NCBI GenBank assembly: GCA_038258185.1
Contig: JBBSQD010000052.1
Coordinates: forward strand, 1 to 28,275
Direction of reading: 5' to 3'
Origin: JAIOHN01 sp038258185
GTDB lineage: Bacteria; Chloroflexota; Anaerolineae; Aggregatilineales; Phototrophicaceae
Length of the DNA stretch: 28,275 nucleotides
Positions 1-8,241 of this stretch are shown here, piece after piece; positions within the stretch are counted from its first letter, which is position 1, and each line of letters begins with the position of its first letter. A program made the position numbers and the translations under genes. The notes under the pieces were generated by a model, which made no database searches, was not told the DNA's origin, and saw only the letters and a list, made by a program, of their open reading frames with translations.

Positions 1-1148
1 GTCCGGGCGATCTCGCTGCGCGGGTCAACTTCATCCAGCACGGTCGGGAACATCCAGTAACCATCTTCATAACCGCTGACCGCTTTGCTGCGACCATCGA
101 CCAACACTTTTGCTGTGTTCGACTGTTCACCTTTGGCGATAATCTGCGCGATGCGTTCCTGGCTGCGGCCATCAATTACCGGCCCCATCTGCACCGCATC
201 ATCCATGCCATAACCCACCACCCGGCTGGATGCAGCATCCGCGATCATTTCGGTAAAGCTGTCCCGCGCACCGCCAACGGTCACCGCGACCGAAGCCGCC
301 AGACAGCGCTGTCCGGCACAGCCAAACGCGGAGTCGGCCATAATGCGGGTGGTCGTGTCCATGTCGGCATCCGGCATAATCACCACAGGATTTTTCGCCC
401 CGCCCTGGCACTGCGCCCGTTTGCCATTAGCCGTGGCGCGGCTGTAGATGTATTTAGCCACCGGCGTTGAGCCGACAAAGCTGACCGCTTTCACCAGCGG
501 ATGATCGAGAAGCGCATCAACCGTTTCCTTGTCGCCATTCACCAGTTGAATGACGCCTTTGGGGAAACCCGCCTGATCAATCAGCTCGAACAGACGCGCC
601 GTGGTCATCGGCACTTTTTCGCTGGGCTTAAGAATAAAGCTGTTGCCGGTCGCCACGGCATACGGCAAAAACCACAGCGGGATCATGCCGGGGAAATTAA
701 ACGGTGTGATCGCGGCGGTCACACCCAGCGGCTGACGCATCATGTGTTCGTCAATGCCGCTGGCAATATCTTCGTTGTTATACCCCTGAATCAGCGACGG
801 CATCCCACAGGCGACCTCGACATTTTCGATGCCGCGCCGCAGTTCGCCCATGCTTTCCTTGAAGGTCTTGCCACATTCATTGGTGATGATCTGCGCCAGT
901 TCTTCGATATGCTCATCCAGCAGATATTTCAGCTTAAACAGCGGCTGAATCCGCTCGCCTACCGGGACGCGTCGCCATTCCAGAAACGCCTCGTAACCCG
1001 CATCCACCGCTTGCGCCACGACTTCTTTCGGCGTGAGCAGCACTTCGCCGATCACCGCCGCGCTGGCAGGATTCACTACCTGCTGATGCTGGGCGCTGGC
1101 TTGGTCGTGCCACTGCCCGTTAATATAATCGCCAATTTTTGTTATCAT
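1..1148 (-). CDS. iolA: Methylmalonate-semialdehyde dehydrogenase (acylating), 3'-truncated by window edge
   Basis: CoA-acylating aldehyde dehydrogenase. In inositol breakdown it turns malonate semialdehyde into acetyl-CoA plus CO2 with NAD+. I translated the minus strand from an ATG at 1148 and the frame stays open to position 1 (about 382 codons), so the last ~100 residues lie outside the window. The start MITKIGDYINGQW is typical of the family, and an AGGAG-like ribosome site lies just upstream. The catalytic cysteine is Cys282 in GQRCLA. The family-specific QGGAKNP replaces the ELGGK of ordinary aldehyde dehydrogenases, which separates MMSDH from generic ALDH. It is the last iol gene visible and lies 31 bp after iolG. 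No frameshift seen. Confidence 0.95.
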   Translation of the reverse strand, partial: MITKIGDYINGQWHDQASAQHQQVVNPASAAVIGEVLLTPKEVVAQAVDAGYEAFLEWRRVPVGERIQPLFKLKYLLDEHIEELAQIITNECGKTFKESMGELRRGIENVEVACGMPSLIQGYNNEDIASGIDEHMMRQPLGVTAAITPFNFPGMIPLWFLPYAVATGNSFILKPSEKVPMTTARLFELIDQAGFPKGVIQLVNGDKETVDALLDHPLVKAVSFVGSTPVAKYIYSRATANGKRAQCQGGAKNPVVIMPDADMDTTTRIMADSAFGCAGQRCLAASVAVTVGGARDSFTEMIADAASSRVVGYGMDDAVQMGPVIDGRSQERIAQIIAKGEQSNTAKVLVDGRSKAVSGYEDGYWMFPTVLDEVDPRSEIAR

Positions 1149-1179
1149 TGTCCTGCTCCTTATCGCTTACACGCACAAC

Positions 1180-2187
1180 CTACGCGTTGATCTTCACCGG
1201 GCGGTTTTCCCGGTAGGATTGTAAAGCTGCCATCGCCATCACCACCGGCGCACGACCATCCTGACCGCTGACTGGCGGCGCGGTATCTTCCGCCACACAC
1301 TGCACAAAAGCTTCCAGCTCCGCCTGATACGACGGCAGATAACGCTCAAGAAAGAAGTTCAGCGGCAAATCACGCTGGACCTGCTGCGCCGTGCTGAAAG
1401 TCACTGCATTCGGGTACTGATTCTCGCTGCGAGCAGAACCCGCACTGCCAAAGACTTCGACGCGCTGGTCATAACCATAGACCGCCTGCCGACTGTTATC
1501 AATGGTGCCAATCGCCCCATTCTTGAATTTCAGCGTGATTAACGCCGTGTCAATATCCCCGGCTTCACCAATGCGCGAGTCTACCATCACCCCGGCAGCG
1601 GTATAGACTTCATCGACTTCACCCAGCAGAAAACGCGCCATGTCAAAATCGTGGATGGTCATATCGAAAAACAGCCCGCCAGAAACTTTAATGTACTCAA
1701 TCGGCGGGGGTGCCGGGTCACGGCTGATAATGTGCATGAGATGCGGTGTGCCGATCACGCCACTTTCAATCGCCTGCTTGATGCGCGCGTGATTCGAGTC
1801 GAAACGACGGTTAAAGCCGATCATCAGCTTCACACCCGCCTGCTCGACAGCCGCCAGCGCCGCGTCAATTTTAACCAGATCCGCCGCAATCGGCTTCTCA
1901 CAGAAGATGTGTTTACCGGCCTGTGCTGCCTGCGTGATAAACGGCGCATGGGTGTCCGTGCTGGATGCGATCACCACCGCCTGAATCGATGAATCATCCA
2001 GAATTTGCTGGAAATTCTCCGCCACCTGCGGGATGCCATACTGGCTGGCGCAGGCTTTTGCCGCGTTCAGATCGACATCTGTCACGCTGACCAGTTCCGC
2101 CCCAGGCACCTGCTGGCTCAAGGTCTGTGCGTGGATGCGCCCGATGCGCCCGGTTCCCACCATGCCTAAACGAATTTTATTGACCAC
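1180..2187 (-). CDS. iolG: Inositol 2-dehydrogenase, Gfo/Idh/MocA family
   Basis: Oxidises myo-inositol to scyllo-inosose with NAD+, the first step of the pathway. The 335-aa length is normal. The Rossmann motif GTGRIG is at residues 11-16, EKP at 97-99 supplies the catalytic lysine (K98), and the D175/H179 pair sits in the family block FFDMTIHDFD. The start is a GTG at 2187, with GGAG 8 nt upstream in the minus-strand direction. It follows iolD after a 116-bp gap that holds a palindromic repeat. Gfo/Idh members with this block act on several cyclitols, so the exact isomer is not fixed by sequence; the surrounding iol genes make myo-inositol most likely. Confidence 0.9.
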   Translation of the reverse strand: MVNKIRLGMVGTGRIGRIHAQTLSQQVPGAELVSVTDVDLNAAKACASQYGIPQVAENFQQILDDSSIQAVVIASSTDTHAPFITQAAQAGKHIFCEKPIAADLVKIDAALAAVEQAGVKLMIGFNRRFDSNHARIKQAIESGVIGTPHLMHIISRDPAPPPIEYIKVSGGLFFDMTIHDFDMARFLLGEVDEVYTAAGVMVDSRIGEAGDIDTALITLKFKNGAIGTIDNSRQAVYGYDQRVEVFGSAGSARSENQYPNAVTFSTAQQVQRDLPLNFFLERYLPSYQAELEAFVQCVAEDTAPPVSGQDGRAPVVMAMAALQSYRENRPVKINA

Positions 2188-2252
2188 TTCTCAGTCTCCA
2201 TCCACTGCCTAAGATGAGGCAGGGTCATCAGTAAAATGATTAAATTCATCTG

Positions 2253-2280
2253 GTACGGACACGGCATGCCGTGTCCGTAC
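2253..2280. repeat. Perfect 28-nt palindrome, REP-like copy 1
   Basis: The whole 28 nt reads the same on both strands; its core is GGACACGGCATGCCGTGTCC. It lies between iolD and iolG, 23 bp beyond the iolD stop. The same core recurs at 10439-10458, with degenerate relatives near 5976-6017 and 22101-22120. In RNA it would form a long hairpin inside the iol transcript. It has no T-run, so it is not a typical intrinsic terminator. Confidence 0.85.
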
Positions 2281-2303
2281 ACTTAATTCTATTTTCCCGC
2301 GCT

Positions 2304-4172
2304 CTACAGGAAATAGCGCTCGTTCTGACGCGCCGCCTCGTAATCTTCGCGTGCCTCTTCAACCGCCGGATTCTCCGATACTTCTGACACCGCCACATCC
2401 CACCACGACTCGTATCCGCCAACACGCTGGCGACGATCCACTTCGGTGACAATGCACACCGGCTGGTTTTTGATCTCACGCGCGGCCTGCAATGCGTCCA
2501 TCAGTTCCGCGCGATTGCTGGCGCGGATGACATGCGCCCCCAGGCTGGCACAGTTGGCGGCATAATCCACTGGCAATACTTCGCCATCCAGCTGATCGCT
2601 GTCGGTGCGATAGCGATATTTCGTGCCGAAGCCGTCACTGCCGACGCTTTTCGACAGGCCGCCAATGCTGGCATAACCGTGATTATCCAGCACGACAATA
2701 TTGACTTTGATGCCTTCCTGCACCATCGTCACAATTTCGCTGTTCATCATCAGAAAGGAGGCATCCCCCACCATTACATACACTTCGCGCTCCGGGTCAG
2801 CCATTGCGACTCCTAGCCCACCAGCAATCTCGTAGCCCATACACGAGAAACCATATTCGAGGTGATAACCGCGCGGATCACGGGTGCGCCATAATTTATG
2901 CAGATCCCCGGGCAAGCTCCCCGCCGCACACAGCACGACATCCTTGGGCTGGCTGAAAGTGTTCACCAGACCGATCACCTCACCCTGGCTGATCAGCGGT
3001 TCGTGCTCCAGATTATAGATGCGGCTGACTTCCGCGTCCCAGGCGGCATTGTAATTTTTCGCCCGCTGCTGATAAGCCGCCGGGGTCTGATAATCACCCA
3101 CCGCCACGATCAGTTCTTCCAGCGTAGCGCGGGCATCCCCCGTCAGCGGCAGAGCACCGCGTTTATAGGAGTCAAATTCGGCGACATTGATATTGATAAA
3201 ACGCACATCGGGATTCTGGAAAGCGGTATTGGATGCCGTGGTGAAATCGCTGTAACGGGTGCCGATGCCGATAATCAGATCGGCCTCACGCGCAATGACA
3301 TTCGCGCCTTCAGTACCGGTCGTGCCGACAGCACCCAGATTCAACGGTACATCATAATTGAGCGAGCCTTTGCCAGCCTGCGTCTCGCCGATGGGGATGC
3401 CGGTTTTCTCGACAAACGCCTTCAGCGCGGCATGGGCTTCACTGTAATGAACCCCGCCTCCCGCCACAATCACCGGCGCACGGCTGGCGCGAATCCACTC
3501 TGCCGCCTGCTGGATGAGGCTACTGTCGGGGCGATTGCGCGGAATCACCCAGACGCGTTTTTCAAACATTTCTGCTGGATAATCAAAGGCTTCGGTCTGC
3601 GTGTCCTGCGGCAAAGCCAGCGTGACCGCGCCAGTCTCCGCTGGCGAGGTCAGCACGCGCAGCGCTTCCGGCAGCGAGGTAATTAACTGCTCCGCCCGTG
3701 CGATGCGATCCCAGTAGCGCGAAACCGGCTTAAAGCAGTCATTCACGCCAATATCCTGCGTATGTTCACTTTCGAGCTGCTGCAAAACCGGCGCCTGAAT
3801 CCGCTGGGCGAAAATATCCCCCGGCAGCAGCAGCACCGGAATGCGATTAACCGTCGCCAGCGCCGCGCCGGTCAGCATATTCGTCGCACCGGGGCCGATG
3901 GATGAGGTACAGGCGAAGGCTTGCAGGCGATTTTTGTGCTTGGCATAGGCCACCGCCGCATGCACCTGAGCCTGCTCGTTGCGCGATTGATGGTAGCGGA
4001 TTTCCCCGGCATATTGCTGGAGTGCCTGTCCGATCCCCGCGACATTGCCATGCCCGAAGATGCCCCATACCCCGGCAAAAAACGGATTTTCCTGCCCATC
4101 GCGGCTCACATATTGTTTCGACAGATAGTAAATGAGTGCCTGCGCCATCGTCAGGCGGGTTGTCGTTGTCAT
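2304..4172 (-). CDS. iolD: 3D-(3,5/4)-trihydroxycyclohexane-1,2-dione hydrolase, ThDP-dependent
   Basis: Hydrolytic ring-opening enzyme of inositol catabolism, turning trihydroxycyclohexane-1,2-dione into 5-deoxyglucuronate. It belongs to the acetolactate-synthase-like ThDP family. At 622 aa it has the usual length. The cofactor-activating glutamate is E66 in RNEQ, and the C-terminal ThDP/Mg motif begins with GDAS at 469-472 and ends with N497 in LDNHGY. A clear ribosome site (AAAGGA) precedes the ATG. That site lies immediately after the stop codon of the upstream nuclease-like gene, so iolD keeps its own initiation signal despite the foreign-looking neighbour. Confidence 0.95.
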   Translation of the reverse strand: MTTTTRLTMAQALIYYLSKQYVSRDGQENPFFAGVWGIFGHGNVAGIGQALQQYAGEIRYHQSRNEQAQVHAAVAYAKHKNRLQAFACTSSIGPGATNMLTGAALATVNRIPVLLLPGDIFAQRIQAPVLQQLESEHTQDIGVNDCFKPVSRYWDRIARAEQLITSLPEALRVLTSPAETGAVTLALPQDTQTEAFDYPAEMFEKRVWVIPRNRPDSSLIQQAAEWIRASRAPVIVAGGGVHYSEAHAALKAFVEKTGIPIGETQAGKGSLNYDVPLNLGAVGTTGTEGANVIAREADLIIGIGTRYSDFTTASNTAFQNPDVRFININVAEFDSYKRGALPLTGDARATLEELIVAVGDYQTPAAYQQRAKNYNAAWDAEVSRIYNLEHEPLISQGEVIGLVNTFSQPKDVVLCAAGSLPGDLHKLWRTRDPRGYHLEYGFSCMGYEIAGGLGVAMADPEREVYVMVGDASFLMMNSEIVTMVQEGIKVNIVVLDNHGYASIGGLSKSVGSDGFGTKYRYRTDSDQLDGEVLPVDYAANCASLGAHVIRASNRAELMDALQAAREIKNQPVCIVTEVDRRQRVGGYESWWDVAVSEVSENPAVEEAREDYEAARQNERYFL

Positions 4173-4185
4173 GATAAAAATCCTT

Positions 4186-4986
4186 TTAATAGACTATAAA
4201 AGGCCGCACATAGACACTGCCTTTAATATTTTGACTTTCCCCCTTCAGGTCGGAAACAAAACCTTTAGGGTTTGAAACAAACTGTTTGGGATCATATATT
4301 ATTATCCATAAGTGCTTACATATGGGATGTGATCTATAACGATCAATATCAATAATCAATTCATCACCTAAACGTTTCGCATGGCTTTGATCGCGAACGA
4401 TTTTTGTTTCGATCACCACTTCATATTCAGGGAGAACAAAATCTATACGAGCGCTGGCACCGGCATAGCTTGGTGTATATTCCTCTGGGCGAATATCATT
4501 AATCCACGGAGCCATTAACGCGTGAAATAAAGTCTGCAAATCATACTCATTGTCAAATTCAAGAAAATGAGCATTTTTCCTTCTGTTTTTGAGCGGTTGT
4601 ATTGCTCTTGGAATGCCATGAATAAGTGTTTCAAGAAGCTCTTCGACCTGCAAAGAGATTTCTAAATTCTCTCTCTGAACTCTTTTTGTTTGCCCTGATT
4701 TCTCCAATTGTTGTTCGAGAAACTTTTTATCACTTTCAGGAATTTGCTCATTATCAATAATCAGATTTGCAACTTCACCAAGAATATTACTCAGATTTTC
4801 GGGTGCGTTCGCTTTTATGCCTTCCACCCAACCATACACAGCATTCGTTCGTGAGCTGGTGTGTTCTTCATATACTTGATTCCAGTCCAGCGATGCTCCG
4901 CCAAAAATGAACAAATCATCGATCGATTGAATTACATAGTATCTCTTGCATAACACAGCAATTTTCCGAACAAGTAGCTCGCTCAT
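4186..4986 (-). CDS. PD-(D/E)XK nuclease-superfamily protein inserted in the iol operon
   Basis: A 266-aa protein of unknown role. The C-terminal half carries a PD-(D/E)XK-like core: E147 in a preceding helix, D182 in RIDFVL, and E193-T-K195 in VVIETK, about 10 residues later, followed by DRYRSHP and a hydrophobic strand HLWIIIYDP. The N-terminal ~120 residues have no domain I recognise. This layout is seen in solitary defence or effector-type nucleases, but that function is inference. The gene is visibly AT-rich: two sampled 60-nt lines were 35% and 28% GC, against 63% in a sampled iolD line. It sits in the same orientation between iolB (22 bp away) and iolD (13 bp), as if inserted without breaking the operon. 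There is no cognate methylase or partner gene beside it. Confidence 0.75.
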   Translation of the reverse strand: MSELLVRKIAVLCKRYYVIQSIDDLFIFGGASLDWNQVYEEHTSSRTNAVYGWVEGIKANAPENLSNILGEVANLIIDNEQIPESDKKFLEQQLEKSGQTKRVQRENLEISLQVEELLETLIHGIPRAIQPLKNRRKNAHFLEFDNEYDLQTLFHALMAPWINDIRPEEYTPSYAGASARIDFVLPEYEVVIETKIVRDQSHAKRLGDELIIDIDRYRSHPICKHLWIIIYDPKQFVSNPKGFVSDLKGESQNIKGSVYVRPFIVY

Positions 4987-5008
4987 GACTTAAATCTCGC
5001 TCTACAAC

Positions 5009-5893
5009 TTAGCGCGGTTCCATGCCATGATGTACCAGCGGCACACGCGGATCCTGAAACGTCCACGTGTCCTTGACCCAAGCGTAATCCGGGTCATCCA
5101 TGTTCGCCAGCGATTGCGCCGACCCCGCCAGAAAATTGAGATAATAGGTGTTGTAGCCGTGCGCGCTTACCACCGGATGATAGCCTTCTGGCACCAGCAC
5201 CGCGTCATGCTGTTGCGCCATCATCAGGCCGTCAATACTGCGATCATCGTTATACACGCGCTGATAGGCATAGCCATTAGGACTATCGATTTTGTAGAAA
5301 TAGATTTCTTCCAGATCGGCTTCCAGCAGGTTGCCCTGTGCGTCTTCGCGGTGAACATCGTGCTTGTGCGGCGGATAGCTAGACCAGTTACCAGAAGGCG
5401 TATACACCTCGACACACACCAGACGATGACAATCAAAACCGGGGTGCAGAACGCCATTAATCTGGCGCGTGGCATTTGCCCCACCTCGAATCTCAATTTT
5501 GCTGTCTTTGGGGGTCACCAACTGCGCCGGATGATTTTCGTCGGTCGGCACCCAGCATGACGCGACTTCCAGATTATCGGTCAGCGCCTCAATCTCAAAG
5601 TCAACGTTTCTTGGCAGATACAGCGCCCACGGCATGCCGCTGAACACATCAGGCCGCCGCCCCAGGCTGAGATATTCGCCGCCGCTGGTGCGGATGTGGC
5701 AGCGTCCGCCCAGAATTACGGTCACATGCTCAAATTCGCCCACATTGTTGCTGTAACGTTCGCCTTTATTCAGGCGCAGCGCAGCCATGTTCAGATAATC
5801 CCACCCTGCTTCCTTAGCGTTGACCTGGGCAAAAATGCCACTTTCGCCGCTGTCCTGTGACTTTACCAGCATCGTTTCCGCTGTATAGTTCAT
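5009..5893 (-). CDS. iolB: 5-deoxy-glucuronate isomerase
   Basis: Isomerises 5-deoxy-glucuronate to 5-dehydro-2-deoxy-gluconate in inositol catabolism. It is a 294-aa bicupin of the KduI/IolB type. Likely metal ligands are H176 and H178 in PPHKHD, a glutamate of LEEIYFY (E195 or E196), and H239 in EGYHPV; these are the hallmark motifs of the family. The ATG at 5893 has an AAAGGA-type ribosome site upstream. It lies between iolC (168-bp gap containing a degenerate palindrome) and the nuclease-like gene. Confidence 0.95.
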   Translation of the reverse strand: MNYTAETMLVKSQDSGESGIFAQVNAKEAGWDYLNMAALRLNKGERYSNNVGEFEHVTVILGGRCHIRTSGGEYLSLGRRPDVFSGMPWALYLPRNVDFEIEALTDNLEVASCWVPTDENHPAQLVTPKDSKIEIRGGANATRQINGVLHPGFDCHRLVCVEVYTPSGNWSSYPPHKHDVHREDAQGNLLEADLEEIYFYKIDSPNGYAYQRVYNDDRSIDGLMMAQQHDAVLVPEGYHPVVSAHGYNTYYLNFLAGSAQSLANMDDPDYAWVKDTWTFQDPRVPLVHHGMEPR

Positions 5894-5975
5894 GCTTCAA
5901 TCCTTTGGTTCATCGAAATAATTTTTTATGTCTGCCCGATCAATCGCCCTGTATATTGTCGGCTTCTGCCATCAC

Positions 5976-6017
5976 GGACAAGGCATCCCACAGGGAGGCT
6001 AATGCACTGCCGTGTCC
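5976..6017. repeat. Degenerate REP-like palindrome, copy 2
   Basis: The two arms GGACAAGGCA (5976-5985) and TGCCGTGTCC (6008-6017) match the halves of the window's palindrome family but are separated by 22 nt. It lies between iolC and iolB in the otherwise empty 168-bp gap. One arm has a mismatch, so this looks like an older or insertion-split copy. Confidence 0.65.
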
Positions 6018-6061
6018 CTACTTAGCACTCAGCACTTCTTCTACTTTATTACTTCTTTTAA

Positions 6062-7075
6062 TTAATCCAACCCGCCGAAAGGCTGGACAAACGCCTCCAC
6101 TTCGGGCAGGGTCGGCATGAAATTAGCGCAACCATGTTTGGTCACGACCACCGCGCCGCAGGCATTCCCCAAACGCGCGGATTTATACCAGTCCCAGCCA
6201 TTAACATAGCCATACAGGAAGCCGCCACCAAAAGCATCGCCAGCCCCCAGGATGTTATAAATCTCGACTGGGAAACCCGGCACCTGAGTCACTTCACCAC
6301 CCGGCAGATGCACCCGCGCCCCCTGTGACCCGACCTTTTCGATCACGGCTTCCAGCCCATGCCGCAGCATGACCTGAATGGCGCTGGCCGAATCCCCGGC
6401 AACGTGCGTATCCGAAATCTGCGAATGCGTCAGCGACATCTGCGACGAGTCGGTGAGCATCGCGGCGTTAATCTCATCCTCGGTGCCGATGACCACATCC
6501 ACCAGCGGCAGTGCTGACCGTACCACCACGCCGAAAGCGCGTACGTCATGCCATTGGTCAGGCCGGAAATCGACATCCAGAATGACCTTCGCGCCCGCCT
6601 GACGTGCCATCTCCGCCGCGAACATCGTCGCGCTGCGGCTTGGTTCTTTGCACAGGTTCGTGCCGGCAAATTGAAACACTTTACAATTCGTGACCGGCGC
6701 GGCCAGCACATCATCAATCGTCAGGTTGATATCGGCGCAGTTATCGCGGTAATACACCAGCGGAAACTTGTCCGGCGGCTCAATGCCCAGAATCACCGCG
6801 CTGCTGCGATTCTGTGCTTTGCGGGGGATAAATTTCGTCTCCACGCCCTCTTTGTTCAAAAAGTTGAGGATAAAATCGCCCACCGGGTCAACGCCAACTG
6901 CGGTCAGCAGGGCGGTTTTCAAGCCCAGCCGATGCGCCCCCACGCTGATATTGGTCGGTGAGCCACCGACATACGCGGCAAAGCTGTTAATATCGACAAA
7001 CGGTGTGCCCACATCATTTGAATAAAGGTCTATCGAGCTGCGGCCCATATTCAATAAATCATAAGTTTTGGTCAT
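6062..7075 (-). CDS. iolC: 5-dehydro-2-deoxygluconokinase, PfkB family
   Basis: Phosphorylates 5-dehydro-2-deoxy-gluconate with ATP. This is a PfkB/ribokinase fold. The N-terminal substrate region has the GGSPTN motif, and the C-terminal signature GAGDAFGGGF places the catalytic base at D280 (337-aa numbering). I chose the ATG at 7075 (MTKTYDLLNMGRSS) because AGGGAAAA lies just upstream; a longer frame from 7114 adds 13 unlikely residues. The start overlaps the end of the IclR-type gene by 17 bp, so the regulator and kinase are probably translated from one transcript. Other PfkB sugar kinases look similar, but neighbouring iolB and iolD settle the call. Confidence 0.9.
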   Translation of the reverse strand: MTKTYDLLNMGRSSIDLYSNDVGTPFVDINSFAAYVGGSPTNISVGAHRLGLKTALLTAVGVDPVGDFILNFLNKEGVETKFIPRKAQNRSSAVILGIEPPDKFPLVYYRDNCADINLTIDDVLAAPVTNCKVFQFAGTNLCKEPSRSATMFAAEMARQAGAKVILDVDFRPDQWHDVRAFGVVVRSALPLVDVVIGTEDEINAAMLTDSSQMSLTHSQISDTHVAGDSASAIQVMLRHGLEAVIEKVGSQGARVHLPGGEVTQVPGFPVEIYNILGAGDAFGGGFLYGYVNGWDWYKSARLGNACGAVVVTKHGCANFMPTLPEVEAFVQPFGGLD

Positions 7076-7862
7076 TTTTCCCTGCCTTAGATAATAAAAG
7101 TTGTTGATGTCCATTGCTCGTATGAGGTCGATGCCCCAGGTCTAGGGACAGATCATGCGCCGCCACCATTACCATCTGCGCCAGTTCGGGGATGCGTTTA
7201 TTGGTAACGCGCACCGTCGGCCCGGAAACGCCAATCACCGCTACCGTCACCCCCATATAATCATAAACCGGCGCTGCCAGACAGCGCACCCCTTCCTGAT
7301 GTTCTTCATCATCCAGCGCATAACCCTGCTGGCGCACCTGCTCCAGATGTTTGATAAGCGCATGATGATCGGTGATGGTATTAGGCATAATCGCCTGGGG
7401 GTTTTTGGGAATCGGAATGTTGGAGAAGGCCAGCAGGCTTTTGCCCACAGCTGTGCAATGGAGCGGAATCATGCGGCCAATGCCACCCACCACCCGCAGT
7501 GACGCTTCCGCCTGCACATCGTCAATCATCAGCGCTTTGCCTTCGGAATAGACCGCAGTATGCGAGCATTCGCCAGTTTCATCCACCAGGCGATACAGAT
7601 AGGGTTTGGCTTTCTCGCGCACCGGAATACGATTCAAAAGCTGCCAGCTCATCTGATGGATGCGCTTGCCCAGCACATACCCGCGCGACTCGGTGTCGCG
7701 CTGGAGGTAATCATAGTTGACCAGTGTTTTCACCAGCCGCGAGGCGCTGCTTTTATCCACGTCCAGCAAGGCCGCCAGTTCAGTAATGGTCATACCACCG
7801 TCCGCACTGACCACCAGATCGAGAATTTTCAAGCCACGCGCCAGGGATTGCATTTCACTCAT
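7059..7862 (-). CDS. IclR-family transcriptional regulator of the inositol locus
   Basis: DNA-binding regulator of about 267 aa. The N-terminal winged helix includes ITELAALLDVDKSSASRLVK, and the C-terminal IclR effector domain includes the HCTAVGKSLLA block and CLAAPVYDYMG. I chose ATG at 7862 (MSEMQSLARGL) because AAAGGGG lies just upstream; an ATG at 7892 would add ten residues and sits inside the operator-like repeats. It is the first gene of the leftward iol operon and overlaps iolC. It faces the divergent oxidoreductase/ABC operon across a 379-bp control region holding repeated TTTGTTG half-sites, so it most likely controls both directions in response to an inositol-derived ligand. It is not related to the DeoR-type IolR of Bacillus. 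Confidence 0.9.
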   Translation of the reverse strand: MSEMQSLARGLKILDLVVSADGGMTITELAALLDVDKSSASRLVKTLVNYDYLQRDTESRGYVLGKRIHQMSWQLLNRIPVREKAKPYLYRLVDETGECSHTAVYSEGKALMIDDVQAEASLRVVGGIGRMIPLHCTAVGKSLLAFSNIPIPKNPQAIMPNTITDHHALIKHLEQVRQQGYALDDEEHQEGVRCLAAPVYDYMGVTVAVIGVSGPTVRVTNKRIPELAQMVMVAAHDLSLDLGHRPHTSNGHQQLLLSKAGKNDQNL

Positions 7863-7870
7863 AAAACCCC

Positions 7871-7928
7871 TTTGTTGTGCTATCTGCAACAAATTGTGTT
7901 TTTAAACTTCATAAACACAAATTTGTTG
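7871..7928. promoter_or_regulatory. Probable IclR-type operator: three TTTGTTG/CAACAAA half-sites
   Basis: TTTGTTG at 7871-7877, its reverse complement CAACAAA at 7887-7893, and TTTGTTG again at 7922-7928. The first two form an inverted repeat with 9-nt spacing. The second and third are the outer ends of a longer, nearly perfect inverted repeat, 7887-7901 against 7913-7928, with one base missing in the left arm. The right arm overlaps the -35 box of the rightward promoter, and the leftmost half-site abuts the ribosome site of the regulator gene. This fits autoregulation plus control of the divergent operon. Confidence 0.65.
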
Positions 7929-7954
7929 ACAATACTGCGCGGTGAGTGTACTAT
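7926..7954 (+). promoter_or_regulatory. Sigma-70-type promoter for the oxidoreductase/ABC operon
   Basis: TTGACA at 7926-7931, a 17-nt spacer, and TACTAT at 7949-7954. The -35 is a perfect consensus match, the -10 matches 5 of 6, and the spacing is ideal. Transcription would start near 7961, giving a leader of about 280 nt before the oxidoreductase ATG. The -35 box overlaps the operator-like inverted repeat, so a bound regulator would block it. Confidence 0.75.
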
Positions 7955-8033
7955 GGCCTCGTAACTTTTGGCAAGTACCACCGCCAGAAGGTCGAGGTTA
8001 ATCGCATCAAATAAAAAGGTTGATATTCTTCCT

Positions 8034-8126
8034 GACCCCTCCCCAGCCCTCCCCGAATTCGAGGAGGGAGCTAGATACGGCAGATCCAAAGTCTCCCCTG
8101 AATTCGGGGGAGATTTAGAGGGGGTT
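8034..8126. repeat. GAATTC-centred foldback intergenic repeat
   Basis: A 93-bp element with imperfect inverted arms: 8034-8060 against the reverse complement of 8100-8126, about 18 of 27 positions matching, best at the inner GAATTC ends. Each arm also contains its own hairpin: 8047-8068 (CCCTCC/GGAGGG around GAATTC) and 8092-8113 (TCTCCCC/GGGGAGA around GAATTC). It sits in the long leader of the rightward operon. It resembles a small non-coding foldback repeat or MITE-like element rather than part of a gene. Confidence 0.6.
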
Positions 8127-8241
8127 AAAATCACCATCAGTCAATTATCAGCATTTAACAATTTGATGCCGTTGACCTGCCCAAAATACGTGAAATAGTC
8201 GCACTGAAATAATTAATTTTTCTTACAAATCTGAGGTTATT

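Noticed and set aside
501..1190. 229-aa plus-strand open frame
   Set aside because: It lies antisense over iolA, whose frame is intact and carries all family motifs; the translation is low-complexity and His/Arg-rich, typical of a shadow frame.
2898..3686. 262-aa plus-strand frame opposite iolD
   Set aside because: Antisense to the ThDP enzyme and without family similarity; explained by codon bias of iolD.
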